The notes beneath the pieces are model-generated. The model did no database searches, had not been told where the DNA came from, and saw only the letters and a program-made list of their open reading frames with translations. Source: Bacillus zhangzhouensis (GTDB lineage: Bacteria > Bacillota > Bacilli > Bacillales > Bacillaceae). Taken from it: a DNA stretch of 64,000 nucleotides. Shown piece after piece: positions 37,937 to 48,300 of this stretch. Each line of letters starts with the position of its first letter. Position 1 is the first letter of the stretch. Made by a program: the position numbers and the translations under genes. The stretch is from positions 1,488,001 through 1,552,000 of the forward strand of contig CP099514.1 in assembly GCA_025809375.1 (NCBI GenBank), read 5' to 3'.

Positions 37937-39781
37937 TCACATGTCTTCAAGCTGATGTAAGACTTGTCTAAAAACATCATCATTCACAAGGTGCCTCATG
38001 CGGCGGAACGGATCGCCTTTTTTCTTTAAACGCTCTATGACAGCTGGCATTGTAAAAAGAGTAGGATGAAGCTCATCATGATACAGTTCGTCCCATTCAA
38101 GCGGTGTCGCAACAAGTCCAAACTCATTTCCTCTTGGAGAATATGGAGCGATGATTGTTTTTCCAGCATCGTGCTGAATGTAGTCTAAATACAAGCGATT
38201 GCCGCGTTTTTTCTTAAGACGTTCCAGAGTAAAAAGATTCGGTGCTTGCTCACATAAAAATTGGCATATAAATGCGGTGAATCGTCTTGTTTCTTCGTAT
38301 GTGAAGGCGTTTTTCTTTAATGGAATATAGACTTGAAGCCCTTTACCTCCGCTTGTTTTAATAAAGGCTGTGAGAAAAAGTCCGTCTAAAAGCGCTTTGA
38401 TTCGTTTAGCAGCTTCTATGGCTAGATGAAATTCATTTACAGATGGCGGGTCCAGATCAAAGACAATTTCTGTCGGCCGATCCGTATCTCTTGTTTCAAA
38501 AGGGATATGAAATTCCATTGCCAGCTGGTTGCCAAGCCAAAGAAGCGTACGAGGATCATTACAGACCGTGTAAGAAATATCATCTGCTTGATCTGTCAAA
38601 ACAAAATCCGGTGCATAATCAGGAGTCGACTTTTGATAAAAGAATGCATCTCCAGTGCCATGCGGATACCGAATTAAAGTAAGACGTCTTTCACGTAAAA
38701 AGGGCAAAAGATAGGGAGCCACTTGTCTTAAATAAAGTAAGTAATCTGCCTTGTTCAGTTGAAGGGCCGGGACAATGGGTTTCTCAGGGTGAGTGACATC
38801 TATATCGGCAGGGAGTGGATACAGCTGTTTGATCATTTGCTGAAATGTACATGCCGCTGGATCAGCATCTAGTAAAAAGGAAGAAAAACGCGGCTCTCTT
38901 AACACCGAACCATCAAAGGATATACAAGCAATGCCGGCAACGATAGAAGGAGGGATTTCATATGATGATCCTCCTGTTAACTGGCCTTTTGTCTGGAAAA
39001 GCGTGCGCAGCGTTTGTTCTTCATCTTTTGAAAATCCATGCTTGAATTGGACAACCTCGATAAGAGACGAATCTTGATAAATGGAACCTTGGAAATAGCC
39101 ATTTTCTTTGTCAAAACGGGTCACAATGACAGAGACATACCGCCAGTTTTTTATTTTCAGCCATTCTTTTGAACGCGTATTGTCATGCCATTTACTCGAC
39201 TTTTTTTTCGCTACTAGTCCTTCTGCTAAATACGTCATCATCAAGTTTTTCATGTATTCAGAGTTTAGGTCTGTATGAATGACCTGCAGAAGGGAAGGGT
39301 GCTCCAGTTGAACAGATGCGGGGAGCTTTGCGTCTTGGAATACTTGCTGCAGCTGATTTTTTCTTTCCATCAACGGTAAATCAACGAGAGATTTCCCTTT
39401 ACAGATTAATAAATCGAATGCAATGAAATGACATGGAAATCGTTCAGCCTGTCTTTGGATGGCTTCTTTGTTTTTTAGCCTGCCTCTTTGCTGAACCTTC
39501 TCAAACTCGCTTTGCTGTTCACTTAGTAAAAAGACCAATTCTCCGTCAAGTGTCAGCGGTAAAAAAGGAGCAAATGGGTCTCTGAATTGTTCGCATTGAT
39601 CCATGACTTCAGGAAATTGCTCATTTAGCTGTTTTCCGGTCCTGCTTTCTAAACGAATCTCGTCTTCTTCCCATACAAGAATAGCCCTAAAGCCATCATA
39701 TTTTAATTCATACACCCATTCTGCACCGGTAGGTATATCATGTGCAGGTGTTAATCGCATAGGTTTCATTGTGCATGTCAC
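37937..39781 (-). CDS. ligD: ATP-dependent DNA ligase LigD (ligase-polymerase)
   Basis: A 614-residue bifunctional enzyme of bacterial non-homologous end joining. The N-terminal ligase domain has the nucleotidyl-acceptor Lys in YELKYDGFR (about residue 27) and an OB-fold region. The C-terminal primase-polymerase domain carries the metal motif VFDLDPP and SGGKGLQVYIPL. There is no phosphoesterase domain, as in B. subtilis LigD (YkoU), where it serves dormant and germinating spores. It is divergent from ku. The flanks differ from B. subtilis, where ykoU/ykoV lie elsewhere. Confidence 0.96.
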   Translation of the reverse strand: MTCTMKPMRLTPAHDIPTGAEWVYELKYDGFRAILVWEEDEIRLESRTGKQLNEQFPEVMDQCEQFRDPFAPFLPLTLDGELVFLLSEQQSEFEKVQQRGRLKNKEAIQRQAERFPCHFIAFDLLICKGKSLVDLPLMERKNQLQQVFQDAKLPASVQLEHPSLLQVIHTDLNSEYMKNLMMTYLAEGLVAKKKSSKWHDNTRSKEWLKIKNWRYVSVIVTRFDKENGYFQGSIYQDSSLIEVVQFKHGFSKDEEQTLRTLFQTKGQLTGGSSYEIPPSIVAGIACISFDGSVLREPRFSSFLLDADPAACTFQQMIKQLYPLPADIDVTHPEKPIVPALQLNKADYLLYLRQVAPYLLPFLRERRLTLIRYPHGTGDAFFYQKSTPDYAPDFVLTDQADDISYTVCNDPRTLLWLGNQLAMEFHIPFETRDTDRPTEIVFDLDPPSVNEFHLAIEAAKRIKALLDGLFLTAFIKTSGGKGLQVYIPLKKNAFTYEETRRFTAFICQFLCEQAPNLFTLERLKKKRGNRLYLDYIQHDAGKTIIAPYSPRGNEFGLVATPLEWDELYHDELHPTLFTMPAVIERLKKKGDPFRRMRHLVNDDVFRQVLHQLEDM

Positions 39782-39886
39782 TTCCTTATATTATGTATTC
39801 TTAGAGTGGGATGAAATTTTCATTCACATACATAAGTCTGATGAAAACATTACATAGTAAGGAGAAAAGAGAACGGAGGAAGTGCG

Positions 39887-40735
39887 ATGCATACAGTATG
39901 GAAAGGCGGCATTAGTTTCGGATTGGTCAATATTCCAGTCAAGCTGTTTACCGCTACAGAGAACAAAGACATTAAATTAAGACAGCTGCATAAAGAGTGT
40001 CACACGCCTATTAACTACAAGAAAGTATGTGCTAATTGCGGTGAAGAAGTAGCGCCGGAACAAATCGTCAAGGCATATGAATATGCGAAAAATAAATTTA
40101 TTGAATTGGACGATGAAGAACTAGAAAAACTGCGAAAAGAAAATGAAGAAAAAGCCGTTGAAATCATTGATTTTGTAAAGATTGAAGAGATTGATCCAAT
40201 CTATTATGAAAGAAGTTATTTCTTATCACCGGATACCGGCGGAGCGAAAGCTTATTCATTATTAAGAAAAGCTTTAGAGGAATCGGGGAAAATTGGTGTG
40301 GCAAAAATAATGATTCGCTCAAAGGAGCAATTAGCGATCGTTAGGTGCTATGATCATATTTTGCTGATGGAAACCATTCATTTTCCTGACGAAATTAGAC
40401 AAGTATCAGATGTACCGAATATTCCCCAAGAGGAGAACATTGTAAAGAAAGAGTTAGATACAGCGCTCCTTTTAATTGAGCAGCTGACCACGACATTCGA
40501 TCCAGCGGCATATCAAGATGAATACCGAGAACAGCTGATGAATTTAATTGGCGATAAAATATCTGGAGAACATATCGTTCAGCCAGAAACGACAGGCAAA
40601 AAAAATCCTGCATCCAATGTGACAGATTTAATGGCCGCACTACAGGCTTCGATCGACCGATCAAAACCAGTGAAAACGAAAAAAACAGCACCTAAGAAAA
40701 GAAAAACCCCAGCGAAAAAAGAAAAGAATGCATAA
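39887..40735 (+). CDS. ku: DNA end-binding protein Ku
   Basis: A 282-residue bacterial Ku, the homodimeric ring that binds double-strand ends and recruits LigD. It starts MHTVWKGGISFGLVNIPVKL; the core beta-barrel and bridge include the CHTPINYKKVCANCGEEV four-cysteine region. The C-terminal 30 residues are a Lys/Pro-rich tail (KTKKTAPKKRKTPAKKEK), which in B. subtilis Ku aids DNA interaction. GGAGGAAGTGCG precedes the ATG. It is divergent from ligD with a 105-base promoter gap; a CATACATA in the gap could be a SigG -10, uncertain. Confidence 0.96.
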   Translation: MHTVWKGGISFGLVNIPVKLFTATENKDIKLRQLHKECHTPINYKKVCANCGEEVAPEQIVKAYEYAKNKFIELDDEELEKLRKENEEKAVEIIDFVKIEEIDPIYYERSYFLSPDTGGAKAYSLLRKALEESGKIGVAKIMIRSKEQLAIVRCYDHILLMETIHFPDEIRQVSDVPNIPQEENIVKKELDTALLLIEQLTTTFDPAAYQDEYREQLMNLIGDKISGEHIVQPETTGKKNPASNVTDLMAALQASIDRSKPVKTKKTAPKKRKTPAKKEKNA

Positions 40736-40811
40736 ATAAAGACCGCTGACGAATGGTCTCAGATTGTTGACAAAGAATTAAAATGATCTTTATTTTAGGC
40801 TTTTGTTTTCA

Positions 40812-40848
40812 TTCAGCGTAATAGAAAACCTTTGCGGAGCGAATGTGA
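40812..40848 (+). repeat. Short copy of the MITE-like repeat
   Basis: TTCAGCGTAATAGAAAACCT and the following TTG, then GGAGCGAATGTGA, match the reverse complement of the element at 59404-59498 (TTCAGCGTGATAGAAAACCT and GGAGCGAATTTGA), with the intervening 30 bases deleted. Further similarity to the right is doubtful. Confidence 0.65.
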
Positions 40849-40928
40849 TTTTCGTGAGAACCAGAGCGCAGGCCTGACAAGCAGTTTTATTGCGGCTTTA
40901 ACACGTCCTGAATCGTCCCGTCTTTTCG

Positions 40929-41093
40929 ATGAATGACAACGGGAAAGAGCATCAGCATTCACCCAATTTTTCAGAAGAGGAACAGCCTTTAGTTCTCGAT
41001 CATCCGCCGAAATTTCATGCAGTGATCTATTTTTTTGACCCAGATGAGAATCTGCTTGAATGCATTGCTCCGCTTGAACTTGATACAGAGTAG
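40929..41093 (+). pseudogene. VOC/glyoxalase family gene fragment
   Basis: A 54-codon fragment contains FHAVIYFFDPDENLLECIAP, the conserved end of glyoxalase/VOC proteins (DPDGNLxE, including a metal-ligand Glu). The N-terminal two thirds of such a protein is absent or unreadable upstream, and there is no start signal. It is best read as a degraded gene end between ku and the Rrf2 remnant. Confidence 0.55.
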
Positions 41094-41166
41094 ACGACGA
41101 TAGCATGACATATGAAGACTGGGACGGAAAGAAACACCTGTTATAATTGATTGACAAAATCACTCA

Positions 41167-41187
41167 TTGTAACTATAGTGATTACAA
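41167..41187. promoter_or_regulatory. Candidate operator before the Rrf2 remnant
   Basis: TTGTAA, 9 bases, TTACAA: an inverted repeat directly before the decayed Rrf2 gene, a plausible former autoregulatory site. Confidence 0.45.
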
Positions 41188-41202
41188 CGGTGGTGAAAGA
41201 TT

Positions 41203-41614
41203 TTGAAACAAATTAGTAGCAGGTATCCGATTGCTGTTCATATTTTGTCATTTATTGCAGGTGGTCCAAAAAAGTGTACAGGTAATTTTATTGCAGAGAG
41301 CGTGAATTCGTCCAGCCATTGTTCGAAAAATGATGGCAATGCTCAAACGGGCGGGTTTCAGTGAAATTTGCCGCGGAGTAGGCGGTGCTTATTTAAAAAG
41401 ACCGGCTGAGGACATCAGCTGTTAGAAGTGTATCGTGCTGTGGATGTCAGTGAGGATGAAGAATGATTTAACTTTCATCAGCCCGTCATCGTATGCCCGA
41501 TTGGTCAAGCAATGAATACAAGACTTTTGGCATGAACTAAAAGAAGCACAAACGGCACTTGAGAATCATCTCAAACAAGTGACAATTAAGGAATTATTGA
41601 CAGAGTCGGAATAA
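41203..41614 (+). pseudogene. Rrf2-family regulator pseudogene (YwnA-like)
   Basis: TTG 41203 starts MKQISSRYPIAVHILSFIAG, the first helix of Rrf2 winged-helix regulators. Similarity continues in other frames with RKMMAMLKRAG, GVGGAYLKRPAED, LEVYRAVD, CPIGQAMN and LENHLKQVTIKELL. At least four frame changes or stops occur, so it is non-functional. In relatives such regulators control adjacent oxidoreductases, which fits the intact NmrA-like gene downstream. Confidence 0.8.
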
Positions 41615-41642
41615 AAAAGCTCGTACATTGGAGCTTTTTTAT
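41613..41642 (+). terminator. Terminator after the Rrf2 remnant
   Basis: AAAAAGCTC / GGAGCTTTTTT hairpin with a 7-base loop. Confidence 0.85.
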
Positions 41643-41713
41643 ACCTTTGTTGTAATCGGTTTGGTTATAATGAGAGCACATCACCGTTGAACGAAAAATG
41701 AGGAGGCCAACAA

Positions 41714-42565
41714 ATGAAATTATTAGTAACAGGCGCAACAGGGCAACTTGGATCGCTTGTCGTCAAGCATTTGCTCACAAAAGTACCAGTTGAACAAATT
41801 GCAGTCAGTGTTCGAAATCCGCAAAAAGCAGCACATTTGAAGGATGCTGGGGTGGATGTACGCCATGGAGACTTTACTCAGCCAAACACCCTGACATCGG
41901 CATTTCAGGGCATTGACCGTCTGTTGATCATTTCAGTAGCGGATGGAGACCGTGTGCAGCAGCATAAAGCGGCAATTGAAGCGGCAAAAGCAGCAAATGT
42001 AAAGTTTATTGCTTATACAAGTGTTGTCAATGCAAGAGAGAGTCAGCTTGTCCTTGCAAATGACCATCGGAAAACAGAAGAAGCCATTTTGGCCTCTGGG
42101 ATTTCTCATGTATTTTTAAGAAACAACTGGTATATTGAAAACGAAAAAGACACGATTCTGGCGTCAGTCAGCGGCGCACCATTTTTAAGCCCTATTGGCG
42201 AAGGGAAGGTTGGCTGGGCGACGAGAAATGACTACGCAGAAGCGGCAGCAAATGCGTTAACACTTCCAGTACATGATCAGGAGATATATGAACTGTCAGG
42301 ACCGCTTCGGACACACACTGAACTTGCACAAATTGTTAGTAAGGTGAGTGGAAAAGAAATCAAAGTAGAAAAAATAGATGTAGACACATTTGGAGAATTT
42401 TTAGCTTCAAATGGTGTACCAAAAGAAGCAGTGCCATTTGTCAAAGCCGTTCAAAGCGGTATTCGCGATGGGGCTTTAGCAGTCGAAAGCCAAGATTTTG
42501 AAACCTTACTAGACCGTCCGTTAACACCTATTGAAGAAAGAATTCGTGAATTGATTTCAAAATAA
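41714..42565 (+). CDS. NmrA/QorB-like NAD(P)-binding oxidoreductase
   Basis: A 283-residue atypical short-chain dehydrogenase. The N-terminal GATGQLGSLV is the nucleotide-binding glycine motif; SVRNPQKA provides a basic residue favouring NADPH. Relatives include E. coli QorB (quinone oxidoreductase) and B. subtilis YwnB-type proteins. ATGAGGAGGCC precedes the ATG, and TATAAT at 41666 is a likely -10. The dead Rrf2 regulator upstream suggests it may now be expressed without its former control. Substrate unknown. Confidence 0.85.
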   Translation: MKLLVTGATGQLGSLVVKHLLTKVPVEQIAVSVRNPQKAAHLKDAGVDVRHGDFTQPNTLTSAFQGIDRLLIISVADGDRVQQHKAAIEAAKAANVKFIAYTSVVNARESQLVLANDHRKTEEAILASGISHVFLRNNWYIENEKDTILASVSGAPFLSPIGEGKVGWATRNDYAEAAANALTLPVHDQEIYELSGPLRTHTELAQIVSKVSGKEIKVEKIDVDTFGEFLASNGVPKEAVPFVKAVQSGIRDGALAVESQDFETLLDRPLTPIEERIRELISK

Positions 42566-42572
42566 ACATTAA

Positions 42573-42596
42573 AAACGCCCTATGAAAAGGGCGTTT
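42573..42596 (+). terminator. Hairpin after the NmrA-like gene
   Basis: AAACGCCC / GGGCGTTT stem; the expected T-run is replaced by the IS1182-type left end. Confidence 0.75.
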
Positions 42597-43735
42597 CAGC
42601 TTGTAGACAAAGTCTACAAGCTTTTTTGTATAATGAGGGTAATAACACTATTCTGTGAGGGATAAACATGTTATCAAAACGTGAAGAAGAAAGAAGAAAT
42701 CAATTAGAAGTAGTGGCTTTAGATGAATTAGCGCCTGAAGATCATCTTGTACGGAAAATAGATCAAGCAATCGATTTTGACTTCGTTTATGATCTTGTCA
42801 AAGATCATTATAGTTCCGACAATGGTAGACCAAGTGTGGACCCTGTTGTTCTCATTAAAATGGTTTTGATCCAATATCTATTTGGCATTCGCTCTATGCG
42901 TCAAACAATTAAAGAAATTGAAACGAATGTGGCTTATCGTTGGTTTATTGGATATGGATTTTCGGAGAAAATTCCGCACTTTTCTACCTTCGGTAAAAAC
43001 TACGTGAGACGCTTTCACGATACAGATTTATTCGAACAAATTTTTTATCGAATCTTAAGAGAAGCGATGAAAAAAGGTCTCGTTGACCCTTCTGTCGCCT
43101 TCATTGATTCAACTCATGTCAAAGCAAACGCCAATAAGAAAAAACTTGAAAAGAAAATCGTTCGAGTAGAGACGAGAAGTTATCAAAACCAGCTTCATGA
43201 GGAGATCAATATTGATCGTGAAGAACATGGAAAAAAGCCTTTACCCCTACAGAATAAAGAAGAAACAAAAGAAATCAAGGTCAGCACAACTGACCCAGAG
43301 AGTGGCTACTATGTCAAGGATGAACGTGAAAAATCATTTGCTTATTCATTTCATACAGCTTGTGATTCAAAAATATTTATTCTAGGATCACTGGTCACAG
43401 GTGGCAGAGAAAGTCGGAAAACCAAATGTAGTCGCAGTAGATGCTGGATATAAAACACCTTACATCGCTAAATTTTTAATGGATCAAAAGATCAGGCCTG
43501 TTATGCCTTACACTCGCCCAAGAACAAAAGCTGGTTATTTGAAAAAATATATGCAGGCTTTGCAAACAGCGGAGCAAGCTAGATTTTATACGTGGCTTCT
43601 TGAGCAAGAAGCAGATCATGTGAGGAATAGCTCAATTATTGAACTGCGCTCACAATTTGAACAAAGCGGTACTGCCCAATTGAATAATGATGGAATAAAT
43701 GCATAGTCTAACAAAGAGTCTTTTCTAAGGAAAAG
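42597..43735 (+). mobile_element. Degenerate IS1182-family element
   Basis: The left end CAGCTTGTAGACAAA is followed by a perfect hairpin terminator (AGCTTGTAGAC, AAA, GTCTACAAGCT, T-run, 42598-42627), which would block outside transcription. TATAAT at 42629 and a broken transposase gene follow. The right end is not recognisable; the transposase runs into unrelated sequence and ends near a hairpin at 43710-43742. The element is therefore incomplete. Confidence 0.7.
42668..43706 (+). pseudogene. IS1182-family transposase, frameshifted and truncated
   Basis: The first frame (42668-43453) starts MLSKREEERRNQLEVVALDE and carries the DUF772 region and the FIDSTHVKANANKKKLEKK motif with the first catalytic Asp. 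Near 43405 the frame shifts with an apparent deletion and continues from the 43401 frame as EKVGKPNVVAVDAGYKTPYI, which has the second Asp, to MPYTRPRTK. From there similarity ends abruptly: the last 60 residues (AGYLKKYMQALQTAEQARFY onward) are unrelated to IS1182 transposases and I cannot place them. The catalytic Glu region is missing, so it is inactive. Confidence 0.85.
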
Positions 43736-43770
43736 GCTTTTTTTGATGCAAATGAAAGGTGGACACTTGC

Positions 43771-44481
43771 ATGCCTGAACATATTGAAGTGATTCTTCGG
43801 ACGATGTTTGCTTTTGCAATTTTATTTGGAGGAGCACATCTTTTAGGAAAACAAACCATTGCGCAAATGAATATTTTTGATTTTATAGCAGCCATCAGCT
43901 TAGGTTCAATTGCAGCAAACCTGGCGTTTAATACAACGCTCCCGCTTCAGCACACAACGATTTCCTATGTGTCACTTGTCATAATTATTTATGTGATTTC
44001 CCTGCTTGCATTAAGAAGCCGGAAGATAAGAGGGTTGATGGCTGGGAAACCAACCCTTGTCATACAAAATGGAAAAATTCTTGAAGGAAATATGAAAGGG
44101 ATGAGATATACCCTTGATTATTTAAATCAACAGCTGAGAGAAAAAGACATCTTTGATATTAGCGAAGTTGAATTTGCAATGATTGAAACAGATGGCCACA
44201 TGTCAGTTAAAAAATACCCATCGTTTGAAAATGTCACGCGGAATGACCTTCATTTGTTCATAAAGGCAGATCGTTACATGCCGATTGAAGTCATCATGGA
44301 CGGGAAACTCATCCAAAAAAACATACATGAAAATCAATTAACAGAGCAATGGATAGAAGAAGAGCTTAAAAAAAGACAGCTGTCCTTAAAGGACATTGTT
44401 TATGCTGTCCGTTCAAGTAATGGAAGCTTATATATTGATACATATGACGACCACATTCATTCTCCAATTGATCAAGAATGA
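43771..44481 (+). CDS. DUF421 (YetF-like) membrane protein
   Basis: A 236-residue protein with three N-terminal helices (FAFAILFGGAHLLGK, FIAAISLGSIAANLAF and a third at about residues 58-75) and a cytoplasmic alpha/beta domain of the DUF421/YetF family, containing GKPTLVIQNGKILEGNM. Family function is not established; several members are linked to spore or stress physiology. ATG 43771 is chosen with GAAAGGTGG nine bases upstream. No DUF1657 partner, common beside such genes, is found. Confidence 0.85.
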   Translation: MPEHIEVILRTMFAFAILFGGAHLLGKQTIAQMNIFDFIAAISLGSIAANLAFNTTLPLQHTTISYVSLVIIIYVISLLALRSRKIRGLMAGKPTLVIQNGKILEGNMKGMRYTLDYLNQQLREKDIFDISEVEFAMIETDGHMSVKKYPSFENVTRNDLHLFIKADRYMPIEVIMDGKLIQKNIHENQLTEQWIEEELKKRQLSLKDIVYAVRSSNGSLYIDTYDDHIHSPIDQE

Positions 44482-44666
44482 ATGAATAGTGCTGATGACA
44501 CCCGCATGACACACATTTGACAATCTTTATAAGTCCTTTGAATGTCATGCGGATAGGTATCATTTCCCAATTATTATTATTTTCAGAAAATGTGATGACG
44601 GAATAAAATAAGTATGTTTAAGTATAAATAGATAAAATTAAAATATTAATATAATATACCGCAGGC

Positions 44667-44684
44667 GGAATGAACGTTCATTCC
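44667..44684. promoter_or_regulatory. FatR-type operator
   Basis: GGAATGAACGTTCATTCC is an 18-base perfect palindrome of the Bm3R1/FatR type, 22 bases before the tetR start. It predicts autorepression of fatR-cyp102A, relieved by fatty acids. Confidence 0.85.
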
Positions 44685-44706
44685 TATATTTTGAAAGGAG
44701 GATGAA

Positions 44707-45285
44707 ATGCCAGCAGTGACTGATAAACAAGAACAGATCATGAAGGCTTCGCTGGAATTATTTATTGAACGAGGCTTTGATGGCACCACAATGCCGATGA
44801 TTTCAAAAAGAGCAAACGTTGGAGCGGGCACTATTTACCGTTATTTCGACAGCAAGGAGGCACTCGTCAATATTTTGTATCAGCGCAGCCTCTCAGCATT
44901 TATCGAAAAAATGAACACAAACAGTCCAGATCCAAAGTTAAATATTCGGGCTTACTTTAAGCATGTATTTTATTGCTTGGTTTTGTTTACAAAGGAGAAT
45001 CCAAGCGGACTGTATTTCTTAGAGATTGATAAACGGTCCCATTACTTAGACGAGACGAGCAAAAAGAAAATGCAGCATTTGTTACATGAACTATTTCTTA
45101 TCTTTGAAGAAGGGAAAAAGGTTGGGATTCACCCAAACCTCTCAGGCAGAACCATTTTATCTATTGTATTTGGTGCTTTTGTGCAGCTGCACAAACAAAT
45201 TCTTGCAGAAGAAATAGAGCCAACGATTGAATTTTTAGAGGATATTGAACAATGTTTATGGCGCGCCATCAGCGTTGCATCATAA
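44707..45285 (+). CDS. fatR: TetR-family repressor FatR/Bm3R1-like
   Basis: A 192-residue TetR regulator. The N-terminal helix-turn-helix is FDGTTMPMISKRANVGAGTIYRYF; the C-terminal ligand domain is helical. Location immediately upstream of a CYP102A gene and the perfect palindrome before it identify it as FatR (YrhI in B. subtilis), which releases DNA on binding long-chain, especially unsaturated, fatty acids. GAAAGGAGGATGAA precedes the ATG. cyp102A follows after 21 bases. Confidence 0.93.
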   Translation: MPAVTDKQEQIMKASLELFIERGFDGTTMPMISKRANVGAGTIYRYFDSKEALVNILYQRSLSAFIEKMNTNSPDPKLNIRAYFKHVFYCLVLFTKENPSGLYFLEIDKRSHYLDETSKKKMQHLLHELFLIFEEGKKVGIHPNLSGRTILSIVFGAFVQLHKQILAEEIEPTIEFLEDIEQCLWRAISVAS

Positions 45286-45306
45286 AAAGATAAAGGGAGT
45301 GGGCAT

Positions 45307-48300
45307 ATGCAACAGACATCAATCATTCCGAAACCAAAAACATACGGGCCTTTTAAAAATATTCCCCATATAAAAAAGGGGGAGCTTTCTCAAACCTTTT
45401 GGCGGCTCGCAGATGAATTAGGGCCAATCTTTCAGTTTGAATTTTCAAATGTAACAAGTATTTTTGTTTCCAGCCATGAACTAGTCAAGGAAGTATGTGA
45501 TGAGAGCCGTTTTGATAAATACATTGGGGCTAGTCTCAGTAAAGTAAGAGCATTTGCAGGGGATGGACTATTTACAAGCTGGACAGAAGAACCGAACTGG
45601 AGGAAGGCTCATCAAATTTTGATGCCTGCATTCAGCCAGCAGGCTATGAAGGGCTATCATGACATGATGCTCGATATTGCCACACAGCTCGTGCAAAAAT
45701 GGCAAAGAACAGGCCGCGATGAAGAAATTGAAGTTGCTGAGGATATGACAAAGTTGACTTTAGATACGATCGGCCTTTGCGGTTTTGATTTTCGCTTTAA
45801 CAGCTTTTATAAAGAAAATCAGCATCCGTTCATCGAAAGCATGCTGAAAGGCTTAAATGAAGCAATGGAGCAGTCGAGCCGATTGCCAATTGCAGATAAA
45901 CTCATGATCAAAAGAAGAAAAGAATTTGATCTACATGTCGATTTTATGAAGCAATTAGTAGATGACATTATTCAGGAACGAAAAAAACAAGATAAAACGG
46001 GCGATGATTTACTGTCCCTTATGCTTCATGCAGAGGACCCTGAAACAGGTGAACGTTTATCCGATGAAAATATCCGTTATCAAATCATCACCTTCTTAAT
46101 TGCAGGGCACGAAACAACAAGTGGACTGCTATCTTTTGCAATTTATTTCTTACTAAAGAATCCAGACAAATTAAAGAAAGCCGTCCAAGAAGCAGATGAG
46201 GTGCTGCAAGGCGGGTTGCCGACATTTAAACAGGTGCAAAAACTTAACTACCATCGTATGGTGTTAAATGAAGCCCTCCGCCTATGGCCAACAGCGCCTG
46301 CGTTCTCTCTTTATGCGAAAGAGGACACAGTAATCGGGGGGCAATATCCGATTCAAAAGAATCAAAGTGTCTCTGTTCTGCTCCCTAAATTACACCGTGA
46401 TCCAGAGGTATGGGGCGAGGATGCTGAAGAATTTATACCAGAGCGGTTTACGCATCCTGAGAAAATCCCGCAGCATGCCTACAAACCTTTTGGGAATGGA
46501 CAGCGTGCATGTATCGGTATGCAGTTCGCCCTGCATGAAGCTACCATGGTTCTCGCGATGGTTCTGCACAATTTAGAATTAATTGATCACACATCTTATG
46601 AGCTTGATTTAAAAGAATCTCTCACAATTAAACCTAACGATTTTAAAATCAAAGTGCGGCCAAGGAAGCAGCAATTCTCTATGGCACCACCGAAAGAAGA
46701 ACCGAAGAAAAGCACCAAATCCAGTGAGTCAAAAGTGGCCAGCCATGGAACACCGCTGCTCGTTTTGTATGGATCAAATCTTGGTACAGCAAAGCAAATA
46801 GCGAACGAATTGGCTGAAGACGGGAAAGCAAAAGGGTTTGATGTGACCACTGCGCCGCTTGATGACTATACACGCCAATTGCCAGATAAAGGCGCTGTCT
46901 TCATCGTGACCGCTTCATACAACGGACATCCGCCTGACAATGCGAAGCAGTTTGTGGATTGGCTGACGCAAGATGAGGAGCAGGATTTATCAAACGTGAC
47001 ATTTGCTGTCTTTGGATGCGGAGATCGAAATTGGGCGAGTACGTACCAGCGGATCCCCCGTCTTATTGATGAAGCTCTTGAACGAAAAGGCGCCAAACGT
47101 GTAGCTGATTTAGGAGAAGGTGATGCAGGCGGTGATATGGATGAGGATAAAGAAATCTTCCAGAAAACAGTCTACGAACAGCTTGCAAAAGAATTTAAGC
47201 TCACCTTCCAAGAAAAGGGTAAGGAAAAGCCAAACCTATCAGTTGCTTATACTAATGAGCTAGTGGAGCGTCCTGTCGCTAAAATATATGATGCTTTTTC
47301 AGCTGTTGTATTGAAAAATGAAGAATTGCAATCAGAAACAAGCACGAGGCAGACAAGACATATTGAGTTGAAATTGCCTGCTGGAAAAGCATACAAAGAA
47401 GGGGATCATATCGGGATTGTACCGAAAAATAGTGATGCACTCGTTCAGCGTGTGACCCACCGCTTTAAACTAGATCCAGAGCAGCATATTAAGCTTTCAT
47501 CTGAGAAAGAGGCAAGTCATTTACCATTAGATCAGCCGATTCCAATCAAAGAACTACTCGCCTCGCATGTTGAGCTTCAAGAGCCTGCAACACGTACACA
47601 GCTAAGAGAGCTTGCAGCTCATACTGTATGCCCACCTCACCGCGTGGAGCTTGAACAAATGGCTGGTGAAGCATATCAAGAAGCCATTTTAAAGAAACGA
47701 GTAACCATGCTGGATTTATTAGATCAATATGAGGCGTGTGAGCTGCCGTTTGTTCACTTTTTGGCGCTTTTACCAGGTTTGAAGCCGCGTTATTATTCGA
47801 TCTCTAGCTCGCCAAAGGTAGATGAAGAAAAAGTCAGTATCACAGTAGCAGTTGTAAAAGGTAAAGCGTGGAGCGGCAGTGGAGAATATGCCGGAGTCGC
47901 ATCAACCTATTTATGTAGTCTAAAAGAAGGAGAAGAAGTAGCTTGCTTCCTGCATGAAGCGCAGGCTGGATTCCAGCTGCCTCCTTCATCAGAAGTACCA
48001 ATGATCATGATCGGACCAGGAACAGGAATTGCTCCATTTAGAGGATTCGTTCAGGCAAGAGAAGTGTGGCAGGAGGAAGGGAAGCAGCTAGGCGAAGCCC
48101 ATCTATATTTTGGCTGCCGTCACCCTCAGGAGGATGATCTATATTTTGATGAAATGCAGCTTGCAGCTCAAAAAGGAGTGATCAATATCCATCGTGCTTA
48201 TTCTCGTTACGATAACCAAAAAGTATATGTCCAGCATTTGTTGAAAGAACACAGCAGCATGCTCATCGAATTACTTGATCAAGGTGCTTATCTGTACGTG

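Noticed and set aside
37937-40735. LigD-Ku neighbourhood as a defence island
   Set aside because: Both are standard Bacillus spore end-joining proteins; the flanking genes (DUF1275, VOC fragment) show no defence-type domains.
41400-41470. Possible small RNA in the Rrf2 region
   Set aside because: The sequence is fully explained as degraded coding sequence of the regulator.
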